A stretch of 64,000 bases of DNA from positions 5,525 to 69,524 of the forward strand of contig CAYUPI010000030.1 in assembly GCA_964446585.1 (NCBI GenBank). The letters are read 5' to 3'. Below, in pieces: positions 8,997-25,635 of the stretch; the stretch's first letter is position 1, and the number at the start of each line of letters is the position of its first letter. The notes under the pieces are model-generated. The model searched no databases, was not told the origin of the DNA, and saw only the letters and a list, made by a program, of their open reading frames with translations. The translations under genes were made by a program, and so were the position numbers. Origin of the DNA: CAYUPI01 sp964446585. GTDB lineage: Bacteria; Verrucomicrobiota; Verrucomicrobiia; Limisphaerales; UBA8199.

Positions 8997-10379
8997 ATGG
9001 AAAGTAATGGAAGCACGTCCCCTCGTTCCGGCAGAGCACTGTTCGGTGAAACTGGCCAAGCATCCAGACCGCAAAGGCTGTTTCTGATATCCGCTCTGAT
9101 TTCGTTCGCTCTGGGAGGCATGGCCGCCCGCGCTGACTGGCCGGAGTTCCGCGGGCCGTGGGGAAATGGCCACGTCTCCGCGCCTGGTGATACGAAACTC
9201 ATGGGCCTTCCGTTGCACTGGAGCGAAACCAACAACGTCAAATGGAAAACGGAAATTCCTTATCACGGTTGGTCCACTCCCGTGGTGATGGGCGGCCAGG
9301 TCTGGATGACGACCGCGACCGAGGATGGCCATGATTTCTTCGCCATTTGTGCCGATGCTCAGACCGGAAAGATCCGTTTCAACGAGAAAGTGTTTCACAG
9401 CGATAATCCGGAGCCGCTCGGAAACGGGGCCTCGATGAATTGTTACGCGACTCCTTCGCCCGCGATTGAGCCGGGCCGGATCTATGTCCACTTCGGCAGT
9501 TTGGGGACCGCATGCCTGGATTCAAGCAACGGTAAGGTCCTCTGGAAGCGCGAGGATTTGCGCTGCCGCCATTACCGCGGCCCCTCCTCCTCAGTGGTTT
9601 TGTTCGAGAACCTGGTAATCCTGACTTTCGATGGAGCCGACTTGCAGTATCAGGTCGCGCTCGACAAGCATACCGGCCGGACGGTTTGGAAGACCGATCG
9701 CTCGGTTGTCTGGAACGACGAGGACGTGCCCGGACAGATGGCCAGAGATGGGGATCTGCGCAAGGCCCACAGCACGCCGTTGATCGCCTCGGTTGACGGG
9801 AACCCGCAGATGTTTAGCGCGGGCGCCAAGGCCGCCTACGCGTACGATCCGCGCAGCGGCAAGGAACTTTGGAAGGTTCAATACGCCGATTGGTCCGTCG
9901 CACCGCGGCCACTGTTCGAACAGGGCCTGGTCTTTTTCGTAACGGGCCTGATAAAGAATGAACTGTGGGCAGTCAAACCAGGCGGCCACGGCGACGTCAC
10001 CGACACACACGTTGCCTGGAAGCTTAAAACGCACATCGGCAAATACGCCTCACCGCTCCTCGTGGATGGCCTGATTTACACTGCAGCCGAGGAAAGCTTC
10101 GTGAGCTGCATTGACGCCGCCAAGGGAGAGGTAGTCTGGTCCGAGCGCATCGGCGGCAAGTACGCAGCCTCGCCGATCTACGCCGATGGACGACTCTATT
10201 TCTTCAGCCAGCAGGGAACGACCACAGTATTGAAGCCGGGGCGCACTTTCGAGGCGATGGCGACCAACACACTGGCGAACGGCTTCATGGCTTCTCCTGC
10301 CGCTGCTGGCAAAGCTCTTTTCCTGCGCACAAAAACGGACCTTTACCGAGTCGAATCATCCTCCTCCGAATCAAATTAG
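8997..10379 (+). CDS. PQQ-binding-like beta-propeller repeat protein, exported
   Basis: A 460-residue protein from the ATG at 8997. The N-terminus carries a late hydrophobic export signal (RLFLISALISFALGGMAARA), and the mature part begins ADWPEFRGPWGNGHVS, the characteristic start of PQQ-like propeller proteins abundant in Planctomycetes and Verrucomicrobia. Blade repeats are visible as TGKIRFNEKVF, NGKVLWKRED, TGRTVWKTD, SGKELWKVQY and KGEVVWSERIGG. These proteins are periplasmic or surface-associated; most have no proven enzyme activity and many lack PQQ ligands. It is divergent from the dehydrogenase and followed convergently by the lectin-like gene. Confidence 0.85.
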   Translation: MESNGSTSPRSGRALFGETGQASRPQRLFLISALISFALGGMAARADWPEFRGPWGNGHVSAPGDTKLMGLPLHWSETNNVKWKTEIPYHGWSTPVVMGGQVWMTTATEDGHDFFAICADAQTGKIRFNEKVFHSDNPEPLGNGASMNCYATPSPAIEPGRIYVHFGSLGTACLDSSNGKVLWKREDLRCRHYRGPSSSVVLFENLVILTFDGADLQYQVALDKHTGRTVWKTDRSVVWNDEDVPGQMARDGDLRKAHSTPLIASVDGNPQMFSAGAKAAYAYDPRSGKELWKVQYADWSVAPRPLFEQGLVFFVTGLIKNELWAVKPGGHGDVTDTHVAWKLKTHIGKYASPLLVDGLIYTAAEESFVSCIDAAKGEVVWSERIGGKYAASPIYADGRLYFFSQQGTTTVLKPGRTFEAMATNTLANGFMASPAAAGKALFLRTKTDLYRVESSSSESN

Positions 10380-10457
10380 CCTCGCAGTTGATCGCGGCTT
10401 CAAACGTTATAGGACCGAACCCGGTCTGATTCTTCAACAAATCGCAGAGGACGGGCG

Positions 10458-11921
10458 CTACTCAGGGCTGCAGGTGTACTCAAGATCATCAAAATAGGCG
10501 GTTACGCTATTGCCATCGATCCACGGAGTGCAGATGCCAAAATGGTCGAACGAAGCGTTGATGGCCTTGGCTCCGGAGACGAGCTCCAGCAAGCAGCTTT
10601 GGTGATCGAGGCTGACACGAATCTGGCCCCTGCCACGTGCTCCACCAGGATCATAGTCCAATTCCCAGTCGTGGGATTTCCCGTCCGGATAAATCCGTAG
10701 CGCATTGCCGGAGCGGTAATCGTACGGTTGCGCGACATTTCCATGTACCCGGTACACCGGATAGAAAAAGAAACCCTCCGAGGACGGTCCTTCGATGTTG
10801 ATTCCGAGGTAATCCATCGGGATCGCCTGGTCCTGCGCCGGATTTTGCTTGAGGCTCGATACGGAGTGATAGAATCCAATCGACGCGGTGCTGTCTGACA
10901 CGCCGCGCGTCATCGCCACCCGGCCTCGCACGTGCAGTTTTGTGTCGAGCGTGAGCAGGGAAAGCTTGTCGCCATACGCGGCCAGGCGGTGTCGCTCCCG
11001 GCAATCACCACGAAAAATCAGCCCTCCCATCTCCCCGACGGTTTTTCCTCCGGCAAACTGTGTCAGACTCCAGCCGAAGTCGAACCGTGGCCGGGTATCG
11101 GTGGTGATATAGGTGCGCCGGTTGTTGAGGTGGTCCCATTCGGGATCGGTAGCGAAAGCGAAGTGCATGCCGTTGATCGCAACGTCGCTCAGCCAGACCT
11201 CGCCCGGATTGTCCCAGGCCTTCAACACCGGCAGGAGGCCAAAATGAGTGAAAGAGGCGCCATCGGCGTGACCCTGCGGACCAATCTTACAATTGGCAGT
11301 CTCGTCACCCAATATCAACGTAACCAGACCATAGCCTCCGTCTGCCTTGGGCTCGTACGTCAGCCGCCACTCATAGACCTTTCCGCAGGGAATGAGTTTG
11401 GCCGAGATGCGTTCCCCGGGCACGATTTCCCCAATTACGCCTGCTGCGGCGCGCCACCGGCTGCTGCAGTACTCGAGGTGGCAATGAAACCCTTCGCCGC
11501 GGACGTTGATGCGCGCTACTATTGTGTTGGGTGTCCGCCACTCATTCAGCGTGTCCGCCCGGAAAAATCCCAACAGGAAATGCCCGCGACCAGCCAGCAC
11601 CAGGATTTTTCCGGAGGCGCTCAGCGGCATATTCAAATCGCTTTGCTCCGGTAAGCGATAGCCGTAGTAAGCCGCTTCCCCTGCCGGATTGATTTTTCCG
11701 CCAACTTCCCCTGGCCCGCCGATATGGCGCGTTCCGGAGCTGTAGCCGAAGTCCTGTATGACGGTTCGGGGCGGGAAATTGGTGTTGCGATTATTGATCC
11801 CCTCCCAATGCGGTGGTTCGCGGTCGAAATGTTCCTGTCGAGTTGCTGCGCGTGCAGCCCACGTCAACAATGCTCCAGCCAGGACCGCTGCTGCGCAATT
11901 TAAGGAGGAGCTCAAATACAC
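10458..11921 (-). CDS. Secreted two-domain lectin-like protein, unknown function
   Basis: A 487-residue protein with a signal peptide (CAAAVLAGALLTWAARA). Translation begins at a GTG whose G overlaps the sulfatase TAG stop (TAGTG), so the two genes are translationally coupled. The chain has an internal duplication. The first half ends WRLTYEPKADGGYGLVTL ... SFTHFGLLPVL ... VWLSDVAIN; the second ends WELDYDPGGARGRGQIRV ... SFDHFGICTPW ... AYFDDLEYT. This beta-rich pattern suggests two concanavalin-like sandwich domains. Because it is coupled to a sulfatase, a role in binding or processing sulfated polysaccharide is a reasonable inference, but I recognise no named family. Confidence 0.7.
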   Translation of the reverse strand: MYLSSSLNCAAAVLAGALLTWAARAATRQEHFDREPPHWEGINNRNTNFPPRTVIQDFGYSSGTRHIGGPGEVGGKINPAGEAAYYGYRLPEQSDLNMPLSASGKILVLAGRGHFLLGFFRADTLNEWRTPNTIVARINVRGEGFHCHLEYCSSRWRAAAGVIGEIVPGERISAKLIPCGKVYEWRLTYEPKADGGYGLVTLILGDETANCKIGPQGHADGASFTHFGLLPVLKAWDNPGEVWLSDVAINGMHFAFATDPEWDHLNNRRTYITTDTRPRFDFGWSLTQFAGGKTVGEMGGLIFRGDCRERHRLAAYGDKLSLLTLDTKLHVRGRVAMTRGVSDSTASIGFYHSVSSLKQNPAQDQAIPMDYLGINIEGPSSEGFFFYPVYRVHGNVAQPYDYRSGNALRIYPDGKSHDWELDYDPGGARGRGQIRVSLDHQSCLLELVSGAKAINASFDHFGICTPWIDGNSVTAYFDDLEYTCSPE

Positions 11922-13240
11922 TATTTCCGCGGCTTCTTCGCAGCGGACGGATCATCTTTATGCTGGTCCTGCGCTAGGAGGTTGTTCAGAACAATTTGAA
12001 GCCGAGCATGCGCGTTGCGGGCCTGGGAATCGGCGCTGTCGGCGGGAATCGGGATTTCGCGGAAGGGCGCGTCTTGCATGTCAAAGAGTTCTCCCGCGCT
12101 GTTCAGCTTCCAATGCGAGTCACGCACGTATCGCTCGCCGAACAACTGAATGTAAAGCCAGTCGCGGGGTTGACCGCGCTGACCTCGAATTTGAGGGGCA
12201 AAGCTGTGGCCGTCTAGGGTCACACCCGCTGGCAATTTGGCGCCGGCAATCTCGCAGAGGGTGGGAAAGAAGTCGGTGAAGTCCACCAGATCCGTCTTGA
12301 CCTTGCCGATCGGCGTCGCGCCGGGCCAGCTTACAATCAAAGGCACGCGGCTGCCTCCTTCGCGCATTGAGCCCTTAACCCCATCAACCATTCGCCCGTG
12401 GATTGTCCCCTGGTCGACACTCCCGTTGTCGCCAACAAACACGACGAGCGTATTTTGTCGAAGCTTCAGGTCATCCAATTCGGCCATGAGTTTTCCGACC
12501 AGCTTGTCCATGTAGATGATATTGTCTCGGTAAAGTGTGGGCTCGTCCTTTGCGCCGGGCGCGCTGTCAGGCGTGCGGAGGGTCGGGCGGTGGATCAGCG
12601 GCATTGGATAGTAGAGAAAGAATGGTCCAGCGCGGTGCCGGCGGATGAAATCGACTGCGAAATCGTGCAGGAGGTCTGGACCGTACTTGTTTTTCACATC
12701 GGCAAGGAATCGCCCGTTGTGATTGTAGCGCGGCTCCCAGTACCGCTCACCATGGTCCTGATCGAAACTAACACCCCAGATCATGAACTCGTCGAAGCCC
12801 CAGGCCCGGCCATCTTCCTTCGAGCTGAAGTGACTCAATTGCCGCCATTTGCCCGCCACCGCCGTCGCATAGCCCGCCTCGTGCAGCACTCGCGCGATGC
12901 TGACCTCTTTTTGTGGCGTGATGACGGGACCGGAGCTGTTGTCTAGGACGCCGGTGCGGAACGGGTAGCTGCCGGTCACGAACATCGCTCGCGACGGCGC
13001 GCATAGCGGAGCGGCGAAACAAAAATCAAATCGAACGCCGCTGGCCGCCAGCGCATCAATCTGCGGTGTCATAAACGCACCGCCGTAGCAACCCACGCCC
13101 GGGAGACCGTAATCGTCAGCGAGGATGAAAATGATATTGGGTTTGGTCTCTGCAGCCTGCAGCGAGATCGCCAGAGCCGCGGAGCAACCCAATAGCGCGA
13201 AACGGTGCAGCCATTGTCGAATTCCTGGTTGAGTTTCCAT
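11921..13240 (-). CDS. Sulfatase (formylglycine-dependent arylsulfatase family), exported
   Basis: It hydrolyses sulfate esters in the periplasm, most likely on polysaccharides. The ATG at 13240 gives a signal peptide (FALLGCSAALAISLQA); the open frame extends 34 residues further upstream without coding character. The mature protein starts KPNIIFILADDYGLPGVGCYG, supplying the metal-binding Asp pair, followed by CAPSRAMFVTGSYPFRTG, the C-x-P-S-R motif whose Cys is converted to formylglycine by an anaerobic or FGE-type maturase (not in this window). Later motifs include AVAGKW, VVFVGDNGSVDQGTIHGR and REGGSRVPLIVSWPG, all typical of the family. About 440 residues is a normal length. It overlaps the start of the lectin-like gene by one base. 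Confidence 0.93.
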   Translation of the reverse strand: METQPGIRQWLHRFALLGCSAALAISLQAAETKPNIIFILADDYGLPGVGCYGGAFMTPQIDALAASGVRFDFCFAAPLCAPSRAMFVTGSYPFRTGVLDNSSGPVITPQKEVSIARVLHEAGYATAVAGKWRQLSHFSSKEDGRAWGFDEFMIWGVSFDQDHGERYWEPRYNHNGRFLADVKNKYGPDLLHDFAVDFIRRHRAGPFFLYYPMPLIHRPTLRTPDSAPGAKDEPTLYRDNIIYMDKLVGKLMAELDDLKLRQNTLVVFVGDNGSVDQGTIHGRMVDGVKGSMREGGSRVPLIVSWPGATPIGKVKTDLVDFTDFFPTLCEIAGAKLPAGVTLDGHSFAPQIRGQRGQPRDWLYIQLFGERYVRDSHWKLNSAGELFDMQDAPFREIPIPADSADSQARNAHARLQIVLNNLLAQDQHKDDPSAAKKPRK

Positions 13241-13409
13241 AGTCCCTCGAGGTCGTTTATCGCTTGCCGGAGTTTCGTGAGCACGCGGTGGATGGGCAAG
13301 AGCCAAATTATCCGAGTCCTCGTCGGCCACTGCCGCGCCCAACAGCTTCCAAGATCCAGCCTCCAGTCTTGAACTCCACCCTGCACTGAATTAGAACGCA
13401 GCCACTGTG

Positions 13410-14822
13410 ATGAACGAAAACAACGGCCTTGCCCTGGTTGCGCCGCGCGTGGTCCCGGTGCTCGACCCTGAGTTTCGCCCGGCAGTGCTTGCCCACCACT
13501 CCTTCCGCGAACAAGCGCTCGCCACAGGTCATCCAGTGCCCGTTCGACTGGCTCTTGAGCAGACCGATGGCTCAGTGTTTCGCTTTTCTACCGATGTCTT
13601 TGCTGAAGGCCATGAGCAGGCGCGCGGCAATTTCACGTTCCTCGAGCGCCTCGTCAAAGCAATGCTTTGGTCGCGGGGCGGATTTCGGATTTATTTTGAT
13701 GGGCCGTCAACCCTGGCCCGGCAGTTGGAAAAACGCTGGCGCGAGACCCCCGCAGGCAAATTCGACTCGAACATAGTCGGCGAGCGAATGTTTGAGCACG
13801 GGCTCGAACTGCTCCAGACTCGGGACCTCCCGCCCGAACGCGCCCACACGCGGCCGCTGGGACGCCATCTGGAGGGTTGTCGCATTGGCTTTGATTTGGG
13901 TGGCAGCGATCGCAAGGTTGCTGCAGTGATTGACGGCAAAGTTGTCTTCAGCGAGGAAACGGCCTGGGACCCGTTCCCGCAGACGGATCCGCAATATCAC
14001 TTCGACGGCATTATGGATTCGCTGAGAACGGCGGCGGCCCATTTGCCAAAGGTGGATGCAATCGGCGGCAGTGCTGCCGGCGTTTATGTGAACAACCGCG
14101 TCAAGGTCGCCTCTTTGTTCCGTTCGGTTCCCGCCGATGCGTTCAATCGCCGGGTGAAAGATTTGTTCTTCGAAATCCAAAAGGCTTGGGGCGATGTGCC
14201 TCTGGAAGTGGTCAACGACGGTGAGGTAACTGCGCTCGCCGGTTCGATGGCATTGGGCAGGAACGCCGTCCTCGGCATCGCGCTGGGCACAAGCACCGCC
14301 GGAGGCTACGTGAACGCCGACGGCAACATCACCTCCTGGTTAAACGAACTGGCGTTCGTGCCTGTTGATTACAGTCCGCAGGCTGCGGTGGATGAATGGT
14401 CGGGCGACTATGGCTGCGGAGCGCAGTATTTTTCGCAACAGTGCGTTGGACGGCTTATGCCGCTGGCGGGAATCGAACTGCCCGCGACGCTGCCTTTGCC
14501 AGAGAAACTCAAGCACGTTCAGAAGCTGATGGCGAACGGCGACGAGCGGGCGGCAAGAATTTACCGGACGATCGGGACCTATCTTGGTTACGGCGTCGCT
14601 CATTATGCGGACTTCTATGAGGTGCAGAATGTGCTGATACTGGGCCGCGTCACTTCCGGCGTCGGCGGCGACCTCATGCTCGAGTGCGCGACAGAAGTGC
14701 TGGCTGTGGAATTTCCCGAGCTGCACGAACGTATTCACTTCCATGTGCCCGGCGAGACCGAGAAACGCCACGGTCAAGCTGTGGCGGCGGCGAGCCTTCC
14801 CGCCTTGCGGCCGTCCAGATAA
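13410..14822 (+). CDS. ROK-type sugar kinase-like protein
   Basis: A 470-residue protein; I chose the ATG at 13410 directly after a GTG at 13407. Residues ~155 onward have an ASKHA ATPase fold: RIGFDLGGSDRKVAAVIDGK is the phosphate-binding loop 1, AIGGSAAGVY and VVNDGEVTALAG the middle motifs, and GIALGTSTAGGYVNADG the second phosphate motif. The first ~150 residues form an extra N-terminal domain not seen in simple ROK kinases. The classical ROK zinc motif (CxCGxxGCxE) is not obvious, so this could be a diverged ROK or BadF-like member. The substrate is unknown, presumably a hexose. It is divergent from the sulfatase and ends one base before the convergent peroxidase gene. Confidence 0.7.
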   Translation: MNENNGLALVAPRVVPVLDPEFRPAVLAHHSFREQALATGHPVPVRLALEQTDGSVFRFSTDVFAEGHEQARGNFTFLERLVKAMLWSRGGFRIYFDGPSTLARQLEKRWRETPAGKFDSNIVGERMFEHGLELLQTRDLPPERAHTRPLGRHLEGCRIGFDLGGSDRKVAAVIDGKVVFSEETAWDPFPQTDPQYHFDGIMDSLRTAAAHLPKVDAIGGSAAGVYVNNRVKVASLFRSVPADAFNRRVKDLFFEIQKAWGDVPLEVVNDGEVTALAGSMALGRNAVLGIALGTSTAGGYVNADGNITSWLNELAFVPVDYSPQAAVDEWSGDYGCGAQYFSQQCVGRLMPLAGIELPATLPLPEKLKHVQKLMANGDERAARIYRTIGTYLGYGVAHYADFYEVQNVLILGRVTSGVGGDLMLECATEVLAVEFPELHERIHFHVPGETEKRHGQAVAAASLPALRPSR

Positions 14823-14823
14823 G

Positions 14824-17127
14824 TCACTTCTCGCTCGCCGAAAAATCCACTCGCTTCAGGCCCGATTCCTTGGGTAGCTCTGCCGGAAACGTTTTGATGC
14901 CAGGAGCTTCCTGCCAGCCATTGCCAAGGCCGGTGCCGTCCCAGGCGATGTCACCGCCGGGAATGTGCTGTTCCACATATGACCTGGCTGGGTGACGGCC
15001 GTTATCGCGGTAGAGGTTGTCGTGAATCAGGTTGTTGTCGGAGTTGGGCTCAATGTCGAGTTCCATCTTCCGTTTCGGAGCCGCCTGCGAGGTTAGAAAA
15101 CTCATCATTTGGATGCCTTGTGAGTCATTGCCGAAGATCTGGTTCTGGGTCACTTCGGTGTGGTCTGCAGCCATAATGAACATGCCCAGGCCCGGCGGCA
15201 GAAACGAAACAATGCTGCCAGGTTTGCCAAAGTTTTCGTGGTTGTTTTCCCAGCTCCGGTTGCCGACCACGCGCGTGTGCGCCGCGACTTTGGAAGGGTG
15301 GTTGGGCAGCAGGAAGACCAGAATCCCCGCTGTATTGTGGTGCGCGCTGTTGTTGGCAACGAGCGCCCGGACGGAATTCTCGATTTCAATGCCGGCGACG
15401 TTGTGAAAGACCTCGTTATTGCGGACGAGGATGTCACGGCTCTGTCCCACGTAGATGCCGGCATCTTTCGCGCCGCTCACGACGCAGCCTTCCACCAGCA
15501 CACTCTCACATTCGACCGGATATATGGCGTAGAGACCGGGATTATCCACGATCAGATCGCGATAGATAACGTGATTGGCCCGGTGGTTAACGACACCGTT
15601 GCCAGTGTAGTTGCGAATGAGGAATCCTTGCATCATGAAGTTGTCTCCCGAGCCCTGGACAGCGTCGCCAAGTTTGTCTCGGCCGTCAAGAATCGGCCGT
15701 TCACCATTCACCTGGAGGCCCACCAAACTGATTCCGGCCTTATCGACCATCACTGACTCATGATAAACCCCCGGAAGAATCTCGATGCGGCCGCCAGCAG
15801 GCGCGCGATCGATCGCGGCTTGAATCGATTCACCTGCCCGGACGGTGTAGCCGCCGACTTCAAGAGGGGGACCTTCTGGTAATTTCGTGACCCGCCTCCT
15901 GATGTCGGCGGCTACAGCGATCGGCCCAGGCATCGCCTTGGATTTCACCGCCACGATGGGCAGGCCCGAGGGCACGCGCGTCGGCGCCGCCGGAAGCAAG
16001 GATGTGTCGGTAAGCGCTTTCAGGAAAGCCACCAGATCGGCGGTTTCCTGGGGCGTCATATCGAACGCGCCGATCTTGTCGTCGATGTCCAGATTTTGAT
16101 TTGGATACTTCCGGCCGCCGCCCTTCGCATAAAAGTCGATGACTTCCTCGAGAGTTGCAAACCGGCCATTGTGCATATACGGCCCGGCCAGGGCGACGTT
16201 CCGCAATGTCGGGACTTTGAACGCACCCTCCGGGCCCTGACCCGGAACTTTGGCGCGGCCTGGGTCATGCGCCTGGCCCGCGAGGTCCGGCACCCCGTTG
16301 ACGCGGAAGCTGCCGTCCGAAAAATTCGGCAGGGCGTGACATTCAAAGCAGCGCGTCTTCAGTGAGCGAAAAAGCTGGAGGCCGTGCTTCTCAGAATCAT
16401 TCAATACGGCAGGGTCGCCAGCAGCGTACCGATCAAATTTGGAGTTAAACGACAGCAGCGTCCGCTCGAAAGAGGCGATGGCTTTGGTCACGTTTCGAAA
16501 GGTGAGAGCTTCCTGCGGTTTGCCACCGAACGCCTCCTGAAACAGCCGGACGTACTCGGGCACGTTCAGCAATTCTTTGATTAACTCGTCCGCATTCTGG
16601 TTCATCTCGTGGGCGTCCTGGATCGGGCCTTCGGCCTGCTGCTCGAGGTCTCTGGCACGGCCATCCCAGAATTGGACCGGGTTATACGCCGCGTTCCAAA
16701 TGACAGGCGCGCGCCGCGGCAGGATGTCACCGCCGGTGCGCTCGGGACCAACGCCCCGGCCATGCAACCCCATGCTGGTCTGTCGGCCATCCGAGAATCC
16801 GAAGTCCGGATGATGACAGTGTGCGCAAGAAATCGTATTATCGCCGCTCAAAATCGGATCGAAATAAAGCAACTTGCCGAGGTTGACTTTGGCCGGGGTG
16901 ATTGGGTTTTCCTCGATCGCTTTCATCCGCGGGAACGGCTGCTGCAAGCCCGTGGCGCGACGCTCGCCTTCTCGGTAAGGTTCGTTGGGCTGGTAGGCCC
17001 CTTCGCGAAACGTGTAACCAGGGATGGGCGCGGCCGCCACGTCGGCGAGCGCGTGCGATGAGCTGGGCCGAACGACGGTCACCGCGGTGGCAAGACTGAG
17101 CGCGGGAACAAATCTTAAACGAATCAT
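14824..17127 (-). CDS. Di-haem cytochrome c peroxidase fused to a parallel beta-helix domain
   Basis: The ATG at 17127 gives a signal peptide (MIRLRFVPALSLATAVTVV); an in-frame GTG at 17172 would add 15 residues. Residues ~50-390 are a MauG/CcpA-type di-haem cytochrome: CAHCH (about residue 101) and CFECH (about 260), with VNLGKLLYFDPILSG, RRAPVIWNAAYNPVQFWDGR and KVPTLRNVALAGPYMHNGRF. Residues ~430-700 are a NosD-like right-handed beta-helix: IQAAIDRAPAGGRIEILPGVYHES, then short repeats such as NNEVFHNVAGIEIENS and NQIFGNDSQGIQMMS. The two parts would act together in the periplasm, for instance redox chemistry on a surface-bound polymer, but that is inference. Confidence 0.85.
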   Translation of the reverse strand: MIRLRFVPALSLATAVTVVRPSSSHALADVAAAPIPGYTFREGAYQPNEPYREGERRATGLQQPFPRMKAIEENPITPAKVNLGKLLYFDPILSGDNTISCAHCHHPDFGFSDGRQTSMGLHGRGVGPERTGGDILPRRAPVIWNAAYNPVQFWDGRARDLEQQAEGPIQDAHEMNQNADELIKELLNVPEYVRLFQEAFGGKPQEALTFRNVTKAIASFERTLLSFNSKFDRYAAGDPAVLNDSEKHGLQLFRSLKTRCFECHALPNFSDGSFRVNGVPDLAGQAHDPGRAKVPGQGPEGAFKVPTLRNVALAGPYMHNGRFATLEEVIDFYAKGGGRKYPNQNLDIDDKIGAFDMTPQETADLVAFLKALTDTSLLPAAPTRVPSGLPIVAVKSKAMPGPIAVAADIRRRVTKLPEGPPLEVGGYTVRAGESIQAAIDRAPAGGRIEILPGVYHESVMVDKAGISLVGLQVNGERPILDGRDKLGDAVQGSGDNFMMQGFLIRNYTGNGVVNHRANHVIYRDLIVDNPGLYAIYPVECESVLVEGCVVSGAKDAGIYVGQSRDILVRNNEVFHNVAGIEIENSVRALVANNSAHHNTAGILVFLLPNHPSKVAAHTRVVGNRSWENNHENFGKPGSIVSFLPPGLGMFIMAADHTEVTQNQIFGNDSQGIQMMSFLTSQAAPKRKMELDIEPNSDNNLIHDNLYRDNGRHPARSYVEQHIPGGDIAWDGTGLGNGWQEAPGIKTFPAELPKESGLKRVDFSASEK

Positions 17128-17348
17128 TCGAGCAATAACAGAGGAGAGATGAGTCCGAAACCTGGAGGTCACGACCGATCATTAGGTCGTTGCCGATCAC
17201 GTGTCAAGACGGTCATCGACGACGTTGCTCCATTGCTGTTGATTCGGGAACGTGGCGACTGGAACACAATCTGCTAGCGCGAAATTCTTCAGCAGGCGAA
17301 GGCTTTAGTGAAGTTCCACTTGCACAATCGATCCTATGAACGCACCTT

Positions 17349-24221
<6,873 letters not shown>

Positions 24222-24267
24222 GCGGATTAAACCATCAAATTATCGGCCGTATTGATTCGTCAACCTT

Positions 24268-25635
24268 ATGTCTGACTCAGTCAAAATTTTGCTCGTGGAT
24301 GACAAGCCGCAGAACCTTGCGGTACTCGAAACGGTTCTCGACGACTCGGACTATCACGTTACCAAGGCCATGTCCGCGCAGGAGGCTCTGGTGGCGCTTT
24401 TCGACACTGATTTTGCTTTGATCATCCTGGATGTGCAGATGCCGGGCACCACCGGTTTCGAACTGGCTCACATCATCAAGGAGCGCAAGAAAACCAAAGA
24501 CATCCCCATTATCTTTGTCACCGCTCATTTCGGCGAGGACCAGCACGTGCTCTCCGGCTACAGCGCCGGGGCGGTGGATTACCTCACCAAACCCATTAAT
24601 CCAACGATTTTGAAATCGAAAGTAGCGGTGTTCGCCGACCTTTACCGGAAGTCCAAGGCCCTCGATGAGGCCAATCAATCGCTCCACAGACGAAATCAGG
24701 AACTCACCGCCGCCAACAAGGAACTGGAGGCATTCTCTTATACGGTCTCGCATGACTTGCGCGCGCCTTTACGGCATGTCAGCGGCTTCATCCACCAGCT
24801 TGGACAGGACTCTGCCGGCCGCCTTGACGAACAGGGCCAGCGCTACGTGACTCTGATTCAGGATGCTGCCACGGAGATGGGTAAGCTCATTGACCACTTG
24901 TTGGCCTTTTCGCGTATGGGGCGGTCGGAGCTCCACCTCACTACTGTGGACATGAACCAGGTGGTGCGCCAGGCCGTGAGCGACCTCAAACCCGAGCTGC
25001 ACGAGCCCCTCGGCGCCCGTCCCTGGGTGTCCACTTGCGGACAGCAGGATTGTCCCGCTACACGCGGCGAGCGGCACATCGAGTTGGACCTGGCCGCGCT
25101 TCCTGAAGTCCAGGCCGACCCCGCGCTCATGCGCCAGGTCTGGACCAATCTACTCTCCAATGCCGCCAAGTACACTCGGCCTCGCGACCCAGCCCGCATC
25201 GAGGTTGGTTGCCAGGAAAACTCCGCAGGAGAACACGTCTTCTTTGTCCGCGACAACGGGGTCGGGTTTGACATGAAATATGCCAGCAAGCTTTTTGGTG
25301 TCTTCCAGCGGCTTCATCGGCCGACGGAATTCGAAGGCACCGGCATTGGCCTGGCGAATGTTCGGCGTATCATCGCCCGGCACGGCGGCCAAACGTGGGC
25401 CGAGGCCAAGCCTGACCTTGGGGCCACGATTTCCTTTACCCTGCCTTGCCACAGCAGCGGCGCACGGTCCCGGCACTCCATTGGCCACCAGCGTCCGACG
25501 GACTTCGCACAAAAGCTTGAACACAAGCCTTCCGCGTACCAAACTGCGGGCCGCGACTCAATTGGCGGCCCATGCAATCCAGCTCCATCAAGCGAATCCT
25601 TCTCGTCGAGGATAACGACAATGACGTCGAGCTGA
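24268..25635 (+). CDS. Receiver-histidine kinase hybrid (REC-HisKA-HATPase)
   Basis: A 455-residue cytoplasmic protein. An N-terminal receiver domain (ILLVDDKPQN, phospho-acceptor near D55 in LDVQMPG, conserved Lys in LTKPIN) is joined by a coiled coil (NQELTAANKELEAFSYTVS) to a bacteriophytochrome-type kinase core: H162 in VSHDLRAPLRHVSGF, NLLSNAAKYTRP, DNGVGFDMKYASKLFGVFQR and GTGIGLANVRRIIARHGG. The last ~60 residues after the ATPase domain lack recognisable structure and overlap the next gene by 64 bp. It probably receives phosphate from the large hybrid kinase upstream and passes it to the following receiver; that chain is inferred from position. Confidence 0.92.
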   Translation: MSDSVKILLVDDKPQNLAVLETVLDDSDYHVTKAMSAQEALVALFDTDFALIILDVQMPGTTGFELAHIIKERKKTKDIPIIFVTAHFGEDQHVLSGYSAGAVDYLTKPINPTILKSKVAVFADLYRKSKALDEANQSLHRRNQELTAANKELEAFSYTVSHDLRAPLRHVSGFIHQLGQDSAGRLDEQGQRYVTLIQDAATEMGKLIDHLLAFSRMGRSELHLTTVDMNQVVRQAVSDLKPELHEPLGARPWVSTCGQQDCPATRGERHIELDLAALPEVQADPALMRQVWTNLLSNAAKYTRPRDPARIEVGCQENSAGEHVFFVRDNGVGFDMKYASKLFGVFQRLHRPTEFEGTGIGLANVRRIIARHGGQTWAEAKPDLGATISFTLPCHSSGARSRHSIGHQRPTDFAQKLEHKPSAYQTAGRDSIGGPCNPAPSSESFSSRITTMTSS

